Both the position numbers and the translations under genes were made by a program. This document shows, piece after piece, positions 37,401 through 50,400 of a stretch of DNA of 64,000 nt (position 1 is its first letter; each line of letters begins with the position of its first letter). The DNA comes from Linyphia triangularis. Its lineage: Eukaryota; Arthropoda; Arachnida; Araneae; Linyphiidae. The stretch covers positions 1,054,001 through 1,118,000 of the forward strand of contig OZ021728.1 of the NCBI GenBank assembly GCA_963978545.1. Reading direction: 5' to 3'. The notes below the pieces were generated by a model. It was not told the origin of the DNA, searched no databases, and saw nothing but the letters and a program-made list of their open reading frames with translations.

Positions 37401-40400
37401 TTGAAGCTTGTTTTTTCCTTAATGTTTTCCTGGCAGTGTGAATGGTTTTTATTGTAAGACATATATGTTTATCTTATTTTAAAGGTTTGTTTTTATTAAT
37501 CTAGGAAATAGGAACTCTCCAGCTGCTGCTAAAGTTGCCAAATCAGATAAATCTCCGGTGTCGTCTATTTATCCCAAATTGTTCAATACAGCAAAACACA
37601 TTCCTGGTATGAGCGACATTCATAATTTCCATTTACATAGTGCATAACTGTATCGAAAACTTTTCATTTTTCACTTGTGCTGTTTTTACTCAACTCAGTG
37701 ATCTTTAATTTCTGTGCAAAATGTTTAATTTTTACTGTTTTGGAATAGTGGCCTTTCCAGCAAGTTTCTTGTTTGACTGATACAAACTTTCTTAATTTTT
37801 TCCTTGTTTCTGAACTAAGCTCTTATTGTTTCACCCTGTACCACTTACAATCTCTTATGATGTGCTTATTTATTTATTGTATTCAGTATTCAAACAGAGG
37901 ATTTCCATTTATTTGTCCTGTCCTGCTACCATCTCCCTTCTCTTGACTGCCTTTGGCAGGGTAGATTTGTCATTTATAGCTCTTTTAATATAGAGCTAGA
38001 CCGCTAGGTTGCTGGTTCGAGTCCCGTGTTAGGCATGGGTGTTTGTAAATGTATGTTGGCTTGTCTAATGACGAATGTTTCGGCGCGCCCTCGTGTTGCT
38101 GACGGCGCCAGATAATCTGAATACAACCAACAATTTTCAATATAGAGAGAATAATGACTGGATGATATAAAGAAACTATGCTTTAACTATTTCATGGTTT
38201 TTAAAAAAACCTTGAAAGTGCTTGAAAAAAAAATCTTTCATTTTCAAGTGCTTGAAAACCGTGAATTCTGTAAAAATACATTTAAAGTACTTGAATTTTA
38301 TATAGCATCATAAAAAAATTTCGGTCAGCAGAGTGAGTAAAATCTTTCGGTTAAGCCGCAACTAGGAAAACATCGCAGTTGAATGTACCAAAGTTTTGTC
38401 AATCCCTCCTTTGATGACTACAGTGCGGCGCAACATATTTGGAATATCTGATCAAATCATGTGATCTCTTGTTTCGTTTTTGTATCATAAGTTCTTCGCA
38501 CTGTTTAAAAATGGCAGGGAAGTGCATTTTCAATCGAAACTGCTTATAAAAGCCAGAATATAATATTGATGTGTTAGATTCGCACTATGTACTTTGTGTG
38601 TCAAAAATGTCACGATGGGAGCTTTAAAAAACTATGCAAAGAGTAAAAAATGGATTTAGTTTCTATAACAAGTTTGATGAGGATTGTTCGAACTATTTCT
38701 AATGATAAAAAATACCCCAAAAGCGGATAATATTTCGCAACAATCAGCGCGACGAAGGCGCATGTAATTGAAAACAAAGTTTTAGATACTGATATACTAT
38801 GGACATTGAAAATCATAAAAAATCACGGTTCTTATGAATTAAAATTAAAATATGGATAAATTATGTAATTGCATGTTAGCCGATTGCATCTAAATTCTAA
38901 ATGTTCATGTGGAGAAAAAAACTGCATGATATACAGTATTTCTAATCAAACTTTCAGAGTAGACTGGAAAACAGTTTAATCAATAAGACTTTTGTATAAT
39001 TATTTGACGAAAGTCTCAATATGATGAAACAAGACAATTAAATATATGTTCACGTACGATATTGGCGTAATTGCCAAGTGAGTACTAGCTACTTTACTTC
39101 TGTTTTTATTGTACATCTGATATATTGGAAGATTTTTTTCTGTTGTAACCTTAAAAACATTTGTTTTTTATTTACTCGATTTGAACTTGCACCGTTTGCC
39201 AATAACAACAAAAATTTGGATTTTTTTTAATGTATTTTTGTTGATAACGCATCCTTGAATTTTTTTTCTCCTTCAAGTGTACGAACTATGTATTTATGTT
39301 TAGCGTAATTTTTGTTTTATCTAGGTCTTTTCTGTGAACTAAGTTTAAAATATTGGAATTATTTCAATATTTTTTTGTTATTATGCATATTCCCAAGCTT
39401 TTTATACTATTAGAATTTAATTGAATTTTGTTCGGAAAAAACGTGTACTATGTTTAAGAGTTTAGCAGCGGTCGCATTCGGCCTAATATTACGTAGATTT
39501 TTGTTTCCTTAAAATTCCTAAAATTGTACTTATATTTTTCGATTATTCCTAAGAAATTTTTGTAAACATCGAAAATTCCCTAATTTTCCTTCAAAACCAG
39601 CGTAAAAAGAAACATATATTCCTCCAGGAGAGAAAACCTTTTTTGAGCTTTTAATTATTCAATTTTTTTATAAATTGGTAGGTTTTTGCCAATATTGAAA
39701 CATGCTTATTACATGCTTATTGAAACATGCAAAGCATGTTTCAATATTGGCTGTGTTAACCCTTTAAATCCCATGGAGTCAGCGTTGTGGGTTTCACAAA
39801 ACCCCAATGACTTTCCATTCATAAAAACTGGAAATGAACTCACCAGACTCGTTCTCCTGGGATTCCTGTGGGGGGGTCACTGTCTACCATTAAAAGATCA
39901 TTACTATATGTCTACAACCTGCAATAGGGTTGTGCGGGTCATCTGCTTAATATGTCAGAGAATTTAGTTGGTGTCTTATCAATGAAACAAACTCCACAGC
40001 TAAGTACATGACAAGATTCGCATAAAAGAAAAATACCTGACTATCTTGCTCCATGTCCAAAGGGTGGGGCAGTTTGACATTGAGTACTTTAAATCCATGT
40101 CTCCCCTCTACATGCCCCACAATAGCCTATTGTTGAGGACCGTCACGCTTTAAACAACTACTGCAGGGCAGTTTCCCCTCACTTGGAAATATACGTTTAC
40201 CCCTGCACCCGCCCAAAAGGCGACTAGCTGAGAATTTCTCTACAGGGCGGGTTGGGATTTAAAGTGTTAAGAGCCTATGTCCATTAAAAAAATACCACTA
40301 AATTTTTTAGAATTAACCTTAAATTTCCTACCTAACTTTTTTAGAAACTCACTAGTTTAAATTTAATCTTGCCTTTTTTTTCGTGATTTCTTGCCTCCGA

Positions 40401-43400
40401 ACCGTCAATCGTACCAATCAATTCACTCAGTGTTTAAGCTGAGGTTCAAAATTTCTTTACCAAAAAGCTATAATCACAATTTTCCTTAACATTGAGTTCC
40501 ATCACTTAAGATGTTTAATTTAACTAGTACTAAATTTTCAATTTTTGGAAAATCAGCAGTTTTTTGCTGGTATGCTCTGAAAAGAATGTGTGTTTGGACC
40601 CTAAGTCAACTTCAAAAGAAATTTTCCTACATTTTTAAAAAATTTCTTTAATATTTCTGGAATTACCTTTAAAATTTTTGGAGTAGCCCTAAAATTTTAA
40701 GGAATTATCCCTAATATTCCCACTTAATTTTTTTAGAAAATTCACTGCACCCTCTACCAATATCAAGTGGAAAGTAATTTGTACTCTTTAGCTTACTTGT
40801 TCTTTTTGATTGAGGACCAACAAGAGTAGAGATACATTTTGTGTTAAAATGTTTTAACAAAAGACACATTATCTGATCTTAGCATTTTAAGAAGGTTCTT
40901 GAGCAGGGTTCCCACGGTCATTGAAAGTCATTAAAAGCGCTTAATATTTTTGAACTTGTTTTCAAGGCCTTGAAAGTTCTTGAAAATGCTTAGAGGTGCT
41001 TGAAAGTCCTTAATTTTTGCGAATGTTATGTGCCCAACTGCTAGATTTATTAAATACAACTCAGACTTGCTATCCCCACTTGACCGCCACTTATCTGCAC
41101 CGTATCGAAATTATCTGACGTATTTGTATTACTCATCCACCAACTTGTTACTTTTTTGGTAGAATATACTTCATTAAAAATTTATATATAGACATGATGC
41201 CTGAAAACAAATTTTCAAAGGTCCTTAAAAACATTATTTAGGTCCTTAAAAATCATTGAAAAGTCCTTGATTTTTATTCTGTGATTTGAGTGTGAACCCT
41301 GTTGAGCGTTTTGCTAAAAACGTACCTAAAACTTAATCCCTGGATTCACTTCACTCTTCCAAAGTGAGAAATTTGGTTTACTTTGAATCAATTAGTTGCA
41401 TTTTTTAAATTGTTACTAGTATATAATGAATTAATTTCTTTTACATATATCTTAGTAATTTTACTCTTGTAGTCATATTTTAGTAATTAGAGATGCACAA
41501 TAAAATACTGATCAACTGTTACAGTCAGTTTGAAACTGTTCCAAAGGTCACATTCGAACTAAAATTCCTAATATTCCCTACATTTTTGTTTCTGTCTAAA
41601 ATTGTATTTACATTTTTTTTAAATTCCTTAAAAAAAAAAAAAAAAAAAAACGGCCACATGCCTGGAAATCAGGGAAATGTCAGGGAGCTTTCTGATTCTA
41701 GAAAAAAATCAGGGAAATGTCAGCAGGTAATTTTTTAAAATATCACGAAAATCAGTGAAATGTTCTTTGTTCTAAAGGAATGTTTCCCTGCTTATCCATA
41801 TTTTGGCAAAATTTGCTCTGAGAATTGTGGTGGTAATTTTTGGAAATTTAATGTTACAGAATTATTTAAAATTTTCATTACTGCCAAAACTATTTCTAAA
41901 AAATTTGCCAATTATCTCTTTAGCGTTTATGTTGTATTTGGTCAAGGTGTCTACTAGTTCTAGAAAAATTGTAGAAATTTGAAAAAAAGTTTGCCATAAA
42001 ATCAGGAATTGTTTGGAAATCTATCGTGGAAATCAGGGAACTTTTTTTCTTGAATTTTGTAGCCACTCTAAAACATTAAAAACTCAAAAAATTCACCATT
42101 TTTCTCCAATACCTTAAAAAAACCTTGATATTTCTCTTGATGAGAAAAGTGAATTTAATTAAATTTGCATGTTTATTAAAATAGTATAATTGTTTAATTA
42201 TGTGACTGTTCTTTTGTTAAAAAGCTGTTTGAAGTTCAATTTTTTGAAAATGGACAGTTCTTGTCGTGTTGTAAACTTTGGAAAGAATTTGTCGTTGTTA
42301 GGAGCATACTTCAAAAGAAATATTCCTGAAATTTTTGGAATTATCTCTAAAATTCCAACCTAAATTTTTTAGAAAATTCAGTGCGTCGTGTGCAGTTCCA
42401 GTCAAAATTCTACTTTAAGGAAGTTTATATAATGTTATATTTGATATAAGCAGCTTAGTGTTTAATATCACTGTTACCCCTTTGGTTTTGTTTTAAATGA
42501 TACCCTCGTAAATTGTTTTTAATAATCGATTCTCTACATTTTATTTTTCTCGACAGTTCTGAGCTCATTGCTGCCTCAACAAGTTGACGAGGAATCGAGT
42601 GAAGATGAGGAGGAACCAATGCGTGAGTAGTCTCTAAGTCTACTTGAATACCATGACTTATTACAGAGTAGCCACAAAACCTGGAAATCAGGGAAATGTC
42701 AGGGAGCTTTCTGATTCTGGAAAAATCAGGGAAATGTCAGAGAACTTTTTAAGATTTCATGAAAATCAGGGAAATTTTGTATTGTTTAAGGCACATTCAT
42801 CCATATTTTGGCGCTGTTTACAGGGAGATTTCTGATAGTAATTGTAGAAGTTTAATGTTACGGAATAATTTAAATTTTTCACTACCATCAAAACTATTTT
42901 TAAAAAAATTGCAAATTATCTCTTTAGCATACATGTTCTATTTGATCAGGGTAGGGTGTCTAGACATCTGGAAAACCTAAGAAAATTTGGGAAATTTGAA
43001 AAAAGTTTGCTCTAAAATCAGGGAATTTTTTAGAAATCTTTCGGGGAAATCAGGGAATTATCAGGGAACTTTATTTCCTGAATTTTGTGGCCACCCTGTA
43101 TTACATTCTACGATGTTTGCATTAAAACTCCTTTAGAACTACCTAATTTTGGTAGGTCTATATAAAAGCAGAATAGTCAAGTAAAGTAAGAGAAATGTCA
43201 GGAAGCTTTTAGATTCTGGGAAATGTCAGGGAATTTTTAAAAATTTCAAAAAAATTAGGGAAATTTTCTATTGTTTTGAAGGAACATTCCCCCTCCCCCA
43301 CTCATCAGTATTTTGGTGCCATTTACCCATTGAATTGTGGTGGTAATCGTTAGAATTTGAATGTTGCAGAATAATTTGAACATGTTTTGAATTTATGTGT

Positions 43401-46400
43401 AAGAAAACTATGAATTTAAGATGCTAAAAATTTATAAGGAATCCTTAAAAACATTAAGTCCCTACTTTTTTTTCACTTTTCAAAAGATATATATGAAGCT
43501 ATTTGATTAGTGGTATCTTTTATCAGGGTTCCCACGGTCATTGAAAGTCATTAAAAATGCTTAATATTTTTTAACTTGTTTTCAAGGCCTTGAAAGTGCT
43601 TGAAAATGCTTAGAGGTCCTTAAAAGTCCTTAATTTTTGCAGATGTTGTCCAACTGCAAAATTTATAAAAATTTCAAGTCGGACTTGCTATTTCTGCGTG
43701 ACCGCCACTTATCTGCACCGTATCGTAATTTTCCGACGTATTTGTATTACGCATCCACCAACTTGTAACTCTTTTGGTAGAATATACTTTATTAAAAATT
43801 TATATATAGACATAATGCCTGAAAACAAATTTTCAAAGGTCCTTAAAAACATTAATTAGGTCCTTAAAAGTCATTAATTTCCATTCTGTGATTTGAGTGG
43901 GAACCCTGTTTATTCTATTATAGTAAATTAAAATTTTCTTTTCCTTGTGAATATATTTACAATTTGTGGTCTTGCAGTTGTCACTGTCCTCTCAAACAAG
44001 ACACCTGGTGCAAGAACTCCCAAAAGAGTTACTATCAATACTGCTGAGCAATATCTTCCATCTCCAGGTACATTTTCATGCGTTACTTTTACTAAGAAAC
44101 ATTCATTTCCACTTTTTTGACTCAGGGCTCCCAGGAGTTCTTGAGAACTCCTTAATTTTATTTTAAGGGCCCTTAAGACAGGCTTCCCACGGTCATGAAA
44201 GTCATTAAAAGTGCTTAATATTTTTGAACCAGTTTTCAAGGCCTTGAAAGTACTTGAAAATGCTTTGAAGTGCTTAAAAGTCCTTGAAAATGCTTAGAGA
44301 TCTTTAATTTCTGTGTATGTTGTCCAATTGCATAATTTATAAAAATACAACTCGGACTTGCTATCTCCTCGCATGACCGCCACTTATCCGCACCGTAACG
44401 GAATTTTCTGACATATTTGGATTAGGTATGCGCCAACTTGTAACTGTTTTGGTAGAATATACTTTATAAAAAATTTATATATAGACATGATGCCTGAAAA
44501 CAAATTTTCAAAAGTCCTTAAAAACATTAATTAGGTCCTTAAATGTCATTGATTTTCATTTTGTGATTTGAGTTGAAACCCTGTTAAGAATTCATTACTA
44601 TTGAAGTTGAAAATCATAATTGTCTAATTTCCTTTATTCTTTGTTGTTATACTAGAAGGCAACATGCCCTGAGCTCATTGAATGCCCTACAACGAGGAGT
44701 GAACCAGTTTCACTACTCTCTGATTGGCTGATCGGAATGACGTGTGGCCGATTCGTTAAAACTCTTGTAGTTTTCGTGGTTTGAAAAGTAAAATATTAGA
44801 TGAAATTTAAACTTAAAAGCACTTTTTTTTATTAACTTATACTTAAGTTTAATACAAAACTGCATGTGTAGGTTAACAATATAGGGTATTTGACACCATC
44901 AACAAATAATTACCAAATGCGGCATATTTATAGTATTTAACGAAATAATAATAATGCAAGCAGTTTTAACTCGAAATAATTGCTCAAATTTTTATAAATC
45001 AAATTTTAAAAATTGCTTTTCTGAGCGCCTCGTCACGTGACCAGAAACGCTCGGATAAACTCCCCTGCAGAGTGTGACGTCAACGTTGACCACAAGATGC
45101 TTTGATGGTGGGGTTCTTTTTCAAGTCAAACTCAGAATTTTATTCTGCACAGTTTAGAAATGTTAAAACATTTGTGTAAGTATCAACAATTCCCACAGTT
45201 CTTATAATTAGAAGAGCAACAACAACACTTTTACAGTTATAATAATCATAAAAACATTGGGATAAAAAAAAAAAAAAAATAGCAATTAATATAATCCGCT
45301 GATTACTGTTAAAACAGGGTGAAAAGGAACAATTTTCAACTTTCAAAGTAAAAATAGAGTGCAATAATATCGTTAACGAACATATTTTTGACTTAGGAAG
45401 GTGGGTCTTATTACCTCTTCTTCTATAATGATCAAGCCGAAAAATGTTGGAAAAAAACGTGACTTGCATTTATTTTGATTTTTTTCATGTTGTTCCGATT
45501 CAACCCGCAGAAAGGGATGAAACGGAACACTCGTTATAATTTATAGCTGGTATTATTTAAAAACGACAAAAAGGTGAAAAAGACAAGTAATAATGCATTG
45601 AGGTGAATAGAAACACAAGATTATCATAAACAAAATCCTTTAACCTTTAACCCTTTATCTACTGACGGTACTTATAAGTCCAGTCATTGTACTGCATTTC
45701 TCATGGTACTGTACTGATTTAAATGCTTTGAAACCCATAGGGACTTTGAAGTCCACCTCTATGAAGTTTGTTCTTCACCTATTGAATGACATCACAAGAT
45801 TGCTTCGTTTTGGAAACATTAAGTATTTAAAAGAGTTAGTACAAATTAAAAAAAATTCAGTAAATAAAGGGTTAACTGCTGTGATTGGATGGTTTGATCT
45901 TTTTTGGAGCAAGGGCAACACGTGGTTCATACTGCTCCAAAAAATTTGGTGAAGATCAATTTAAAATTTCAGTAACAAAGAATTGGAAAAATTAATTTGA
46001 AGTCAAAGATTAAATATTTTAGGGGGTTGGAAGTATTCTACAAAAAATGATTCGTGGTCTGTCAGACCGTATACAGTAATTAAAGGTTAATATGACAGAC
46101 AAAAAATGTTTTTGTCAAAACAATTCATGTAAACAAAACAAATATTTTGGTTTCAAATTTACCAAAAAAAAATAAATCAATATTTCAATAGTGCATCAGT
46201 ACTTAAACTTAATATTGTGTAGTTAAAACATTTAAAAGAATTAAATAAAGTATTACTTGCATCAAAATGATCTTCACAGAAGTGAATCGTAGTCTGTGGT
46301 GAAAACTAAGTCAGGGTTCCCACGGTCCTTGAAAGTCCTGGAAAGTCCTTGAATTTTTTTTGATAAAATTTGGTCCTTGAAAGTCCTTGAAAAAAGGATA

Positions 46401-47375
46401 CGGTCCTGGAAAGTCCTTGAATTTTTAAGTGATCACTGATAATCTCCGTTTTGTATTTTTGTGTCTAAAGTATGTAATTTTCTGGTCCTTGATTTTTCCT
46501 TCAGGGTGTCCACAGATCGGAAAAAGTCAGGGAATTCAGCATTTCGGGAATTATCAGGGATTTTGTTAAAAAGTTTAAAGGAATCAGGGAATTTTCCGAA
46601 ATTAAGCTGAGTCTTTTAATTTTGTTAATTGAAGATACACTGCTAGCAAAAATACCAAAAACAATTTGTAAACAAACTATAAAAAATTTTAAAAACGAGA
46701 AAACGGCAGAATCGACAATAGAATGACTACTTTCCCCTTCATTTTTCTCTTATGTTATAGCCTCTATCGGCATTATTTACGTTGGTATCTGGTAATTTTT
46801 CTGAACGTTACGGTGATGAAAGGGCCGATATTTTCGTGATTATTAGAGAGCGCTATGGCCGCGAATTACATTCTTGCGTGCTGCTCATTTTCTTGGTGGT
46901 GATCAAAGATTGCACCTGTTAGCCATGGTACAGTTCTGCTGAAGCATGCATTTCATCTCTTTTTTGGTTGAAATTTTGATCATTCCTGAGACCGATACAA
47001 ACCTGCATTACAATATTATTGGGTGTACTTGCTTGTCTGACAACCAATGAACCTGAATAAGTTCAGACTTCCCCAAACTTCTGATGTACTGACAACTTTT
47101 CTTGCAGATTGCCAGCATCTATCTCTGTTATTTATGTTGGTGTGTGGTGGCTAGTTTCGTCGAACTTTACGCTGGTGTTAGTGCTATTATTGCCGAGATT
47201 TACTCTGCTAAGACTGGAGCTATCACCGAGATTTACATAGTTGTGATGTTCATTTTAGTCCCTATTAGCATACCTGCCAACTTGTACGAATCATCCGTAC
47301 AATGTACGGATTTTTACTATTTTGTACGGGTGTACGAACAGCTAAAAAAATCGTACGGATTTCACGGTACTTTTC

Positions 47376-47414
<39 letters not shown>

Positions 47415-50400
47415 ATTTTTTTAAGTCACCAACAAAACCGAAACGATTTTCCAAAGCTGCCTCGTCAGTCAAAATATTTATTCACACTCCAAGATTGCGC
47501 ATATGTTCAGCACTAAAGCGCGTTGGCGAGGATGCATTGTTTTCTTTTCTGTTGCCGATTAGATTTGGCAAACCAAACCACTGCTTAATAAAGAAGCAGA
47601 AAACCGAAAGTGCTTTAGTTTTTTAATTCTACCTTCTTTTGGACTGGACTCCAAAACGTAAATAATAGTACTGGACTTGCGCGTAAATAATAGCACTAAA
47701 CCACGGCGCCGGGGATGCACTGTTTTCATTTGTGTTGCCAACGGGACCTGGCGAACCAAACAACTATTGCTTTGCCTCAGACTTAAGAGATTAACAAAGA
47801 ATCTGAAAACCAAAAATGCTTTAGATTTTGGTTCTTCCTTATGTTTGGACCGTACAATAATGTTGCGCGTATATAATAAAAGCACTTAAGCGCGGCGCCG
47901 GAAATTCATTGTTTTCATCTGTGTTGCCGACAGGATTTGGCGAACCAAGCAACTGTTTTGTTGTCTCGAACTTTAGAGATCAATAAAGTAGAAAACTGAA
48001 AGTGCTTTAGTTTTTTTTTTTATTCTTTCTTCTTTTGGACCGTACTCCAACGCTGCGCACTAAATCGCGCCCCCCGCCGTTTTCAATTGCTTTGGCGGCA
48101 CTCTCCGAACGACTGTTTCGTTTTCTCGGACTTTAGAGATTAAAGCACTTTCGGTTTTCAGCTTCTTTGTTAGTCTTAATTATTTATTTTAAAATATCCA
48201 AGTTAAACAATCCTGGTGTAAGATTCCAGAAAATATTAAGTTTTTTTGGAGTTTACTTCAAACCAAGCGTTTTACTTCTAATCATCAGAAATTCAAACAA
48301 AGAAACAAATTTTGCATTCTGCTCTATCTATGCATCTGATATTAAGATTTCTCATGGAGGATTTACTGATGTCGAAGTTCATATCAATTCTAAAAAGCAC
48401 AGTGACAACATCAAATGTAATAATAAGAATTCGAAAGCCTGCATAATTGATATTTGTGCGTGTGATTAAACTCTTTGAATACCACCAACTCATTGTATGT
48501 TTCACTAGAGTTTTTGCGTCATAAAGCATATTTTATTTACGTGTAATGTAGACTAAATCTTAAACATCATCAGAGATTTCATCGTAAAGTTTAAATTTCA
48601 TTTATTTTTAAATCCAAGTTATTTTTTTATTTTATAATTTCCATTTTGTGCTAAAATGTAACAATTTGTTATATTTGAGAGCAATTTAATATTATGCAAT
48701 TTTTTTTATTTTTTTTTTGCATTTGTAATAGAATTACTATTATTTATATATTACATTTATAAATATTGTCGCTATTTGACTTTCCATGAGTCATAGGAAT
48801 GCAAATATTTGTTCCGTAAAAATTGTACTAATTTGAAAATGCCAATGTTGGCAGGTATGTATTAGTCACTATTCCGATGGTTTGAACCTCGAAAGTTGTC
48901 GCTATTGGCGAGATTTGCGGTTGTGATTGTCAATTTCATAGATTGTGACGTCGATATAATTGACTCTGTTTCAGTGATACCGATATATTGGATACTAACG
49001 TTGATATTTAAGTTGGTGTGATACTCATTTTTGTCGATTGTTGCCTTAATACAGGTTTGTGATTTCTTCCGCCGATCTGCGGAAAGAATCTGAGAAGGAA
49101 GGATTTTTTTTTTATTTCATATTTGTCCGCTTTTTTGAATTTTTCTTATTTTTTCGCTTATCAAAGTTTTCCTACAATTTTCCCATTGATCTCGAGGAGA
49201 TTAAAATTTACTGACAATCATGGAACCTGCATACTTTCAGACTTCCCCTATTACTATTCTTCCCCTCATTTTTCTGTAATGTTTTAGCCTCTATCGGAAT
49301 TATTTACGTCGGCATGTGATAGCCATTTTGCTGAGCGTTATGCTGAGGAAATGGCCTTTATTCCTGAGAATAATGCCATCGTTATCGCCATTATTACGTT
49401 GCTGTGTGATGCTCATTTTCGCGGGCCTTACTCCGATATAATAGTTACTGACGTTATTGTAGAGATTTGCACCTGTCCGATGTAGTACAGTTCAGCTAAA
49501 ACGCGGTTTCAACTCTTTTTCTTTTATTTTAAATTTCTATCATTCCTGAGCTCGATACAAATCTGCATTGTGATTTTGTTGGGCTTGCCTTCAAGTTTGA
49601 CAATCATCAGGGGTCGCAGACGTCCTATATGTCCTATAAATCCTATATTTTTTAAAAAATCGGTAAAAACGTCCTATATTGTCCTATATTTTACAATTGT
49701 CCTATATATCCTATATTTCTACATTGATTCGATCTATATTTTCTTCGAATTCGTAATAACGGTGCCGTTTGTTGCCATTTTTTAATATTTCGGATTCTTT
49801 GGCGCGATCGTAGGTGAAAAAGACCTGACAAAAACGATGTTGTAGCGGCGGCGCGGCGTTTTATCTCTTGTGACGTCACGTGCTGCATAACCTACAACTC
49901 AACTCTACTGGACCGGCGGGAGTTGTAAACATGTGAACATTTCCATAACAATCGGTCTTGAATTTCTGATCTGATTTCTCCTCCAACGTAATAAATTAAT
50001 TGGCCATAATGCAGAGAGAGATGCAACAACAGAACTCTGCCTCGGGAAAACGGATAAAAACAACTTGGGATTAACTTACAGGACTACTAAAGAACATTTT
50101 GAGAGCTCAGTCAATAATTGATGAAGGAAACAAAAGGGTTAAGATTTACTGTATGATGTCGGATGGCGATTTTTTTATTCCGAATCCTGTACGGATTCTG
50201 CGCCACGAATTATTTACATCAAACCGCTCCAAATTATGGCAACCATAGGCAGTTAGTTATCTTGCTCTTAAAAAATGGCAGGGCAGCTATTTTTTTGCGA
50301 AAATCGCCTTGGCGCAGAATTCGTACCGGATTCGGAATATTCGCCACGATTTTTTCATAAAAGTCGCCAAAATTGAAAATTACGTCAATACGTTGTGTTG

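Larger units (their letters stand above)
46730..49607 (+). repeat. Duplicated segment, about 46730-47060 and 49240-49607
   Basis: Both segments run 'ccccttcatttttct', 'tagcctctatcgg', 'attatttacgt', 'gatttgcacctgt' (or 'gattgcacctgt'), 'cattcctgag', 'cgatacaaa' and 'tctgcatt'. With the hAT insertion at 47269-48859 removed, they are about 0.9 kb apart. Around and between them lie degenerate blocks 'gagatttgcg/ac' and 'gttggtgtg' of about 60-bp period. Confidence 0.6.

Noticed and set aside
44655..44700. Possible exon after 'atactag' in intron 4
   Set aside because: In phase 1 it meets a stop after a few codons and no donor follows.
45140..45469. 109-codon minus-strand ORF
   Set aside because: It contains a homopolymer-coded phenylalanine run and has no motif or splice context.
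47102..47626. 174-codon ORF after 'cttgcag'
   Set aside because: It runs across the junction of a duplicated repeat and a hAT-like element and through a poly-T tract; no protein motif and no phase-1 exon.
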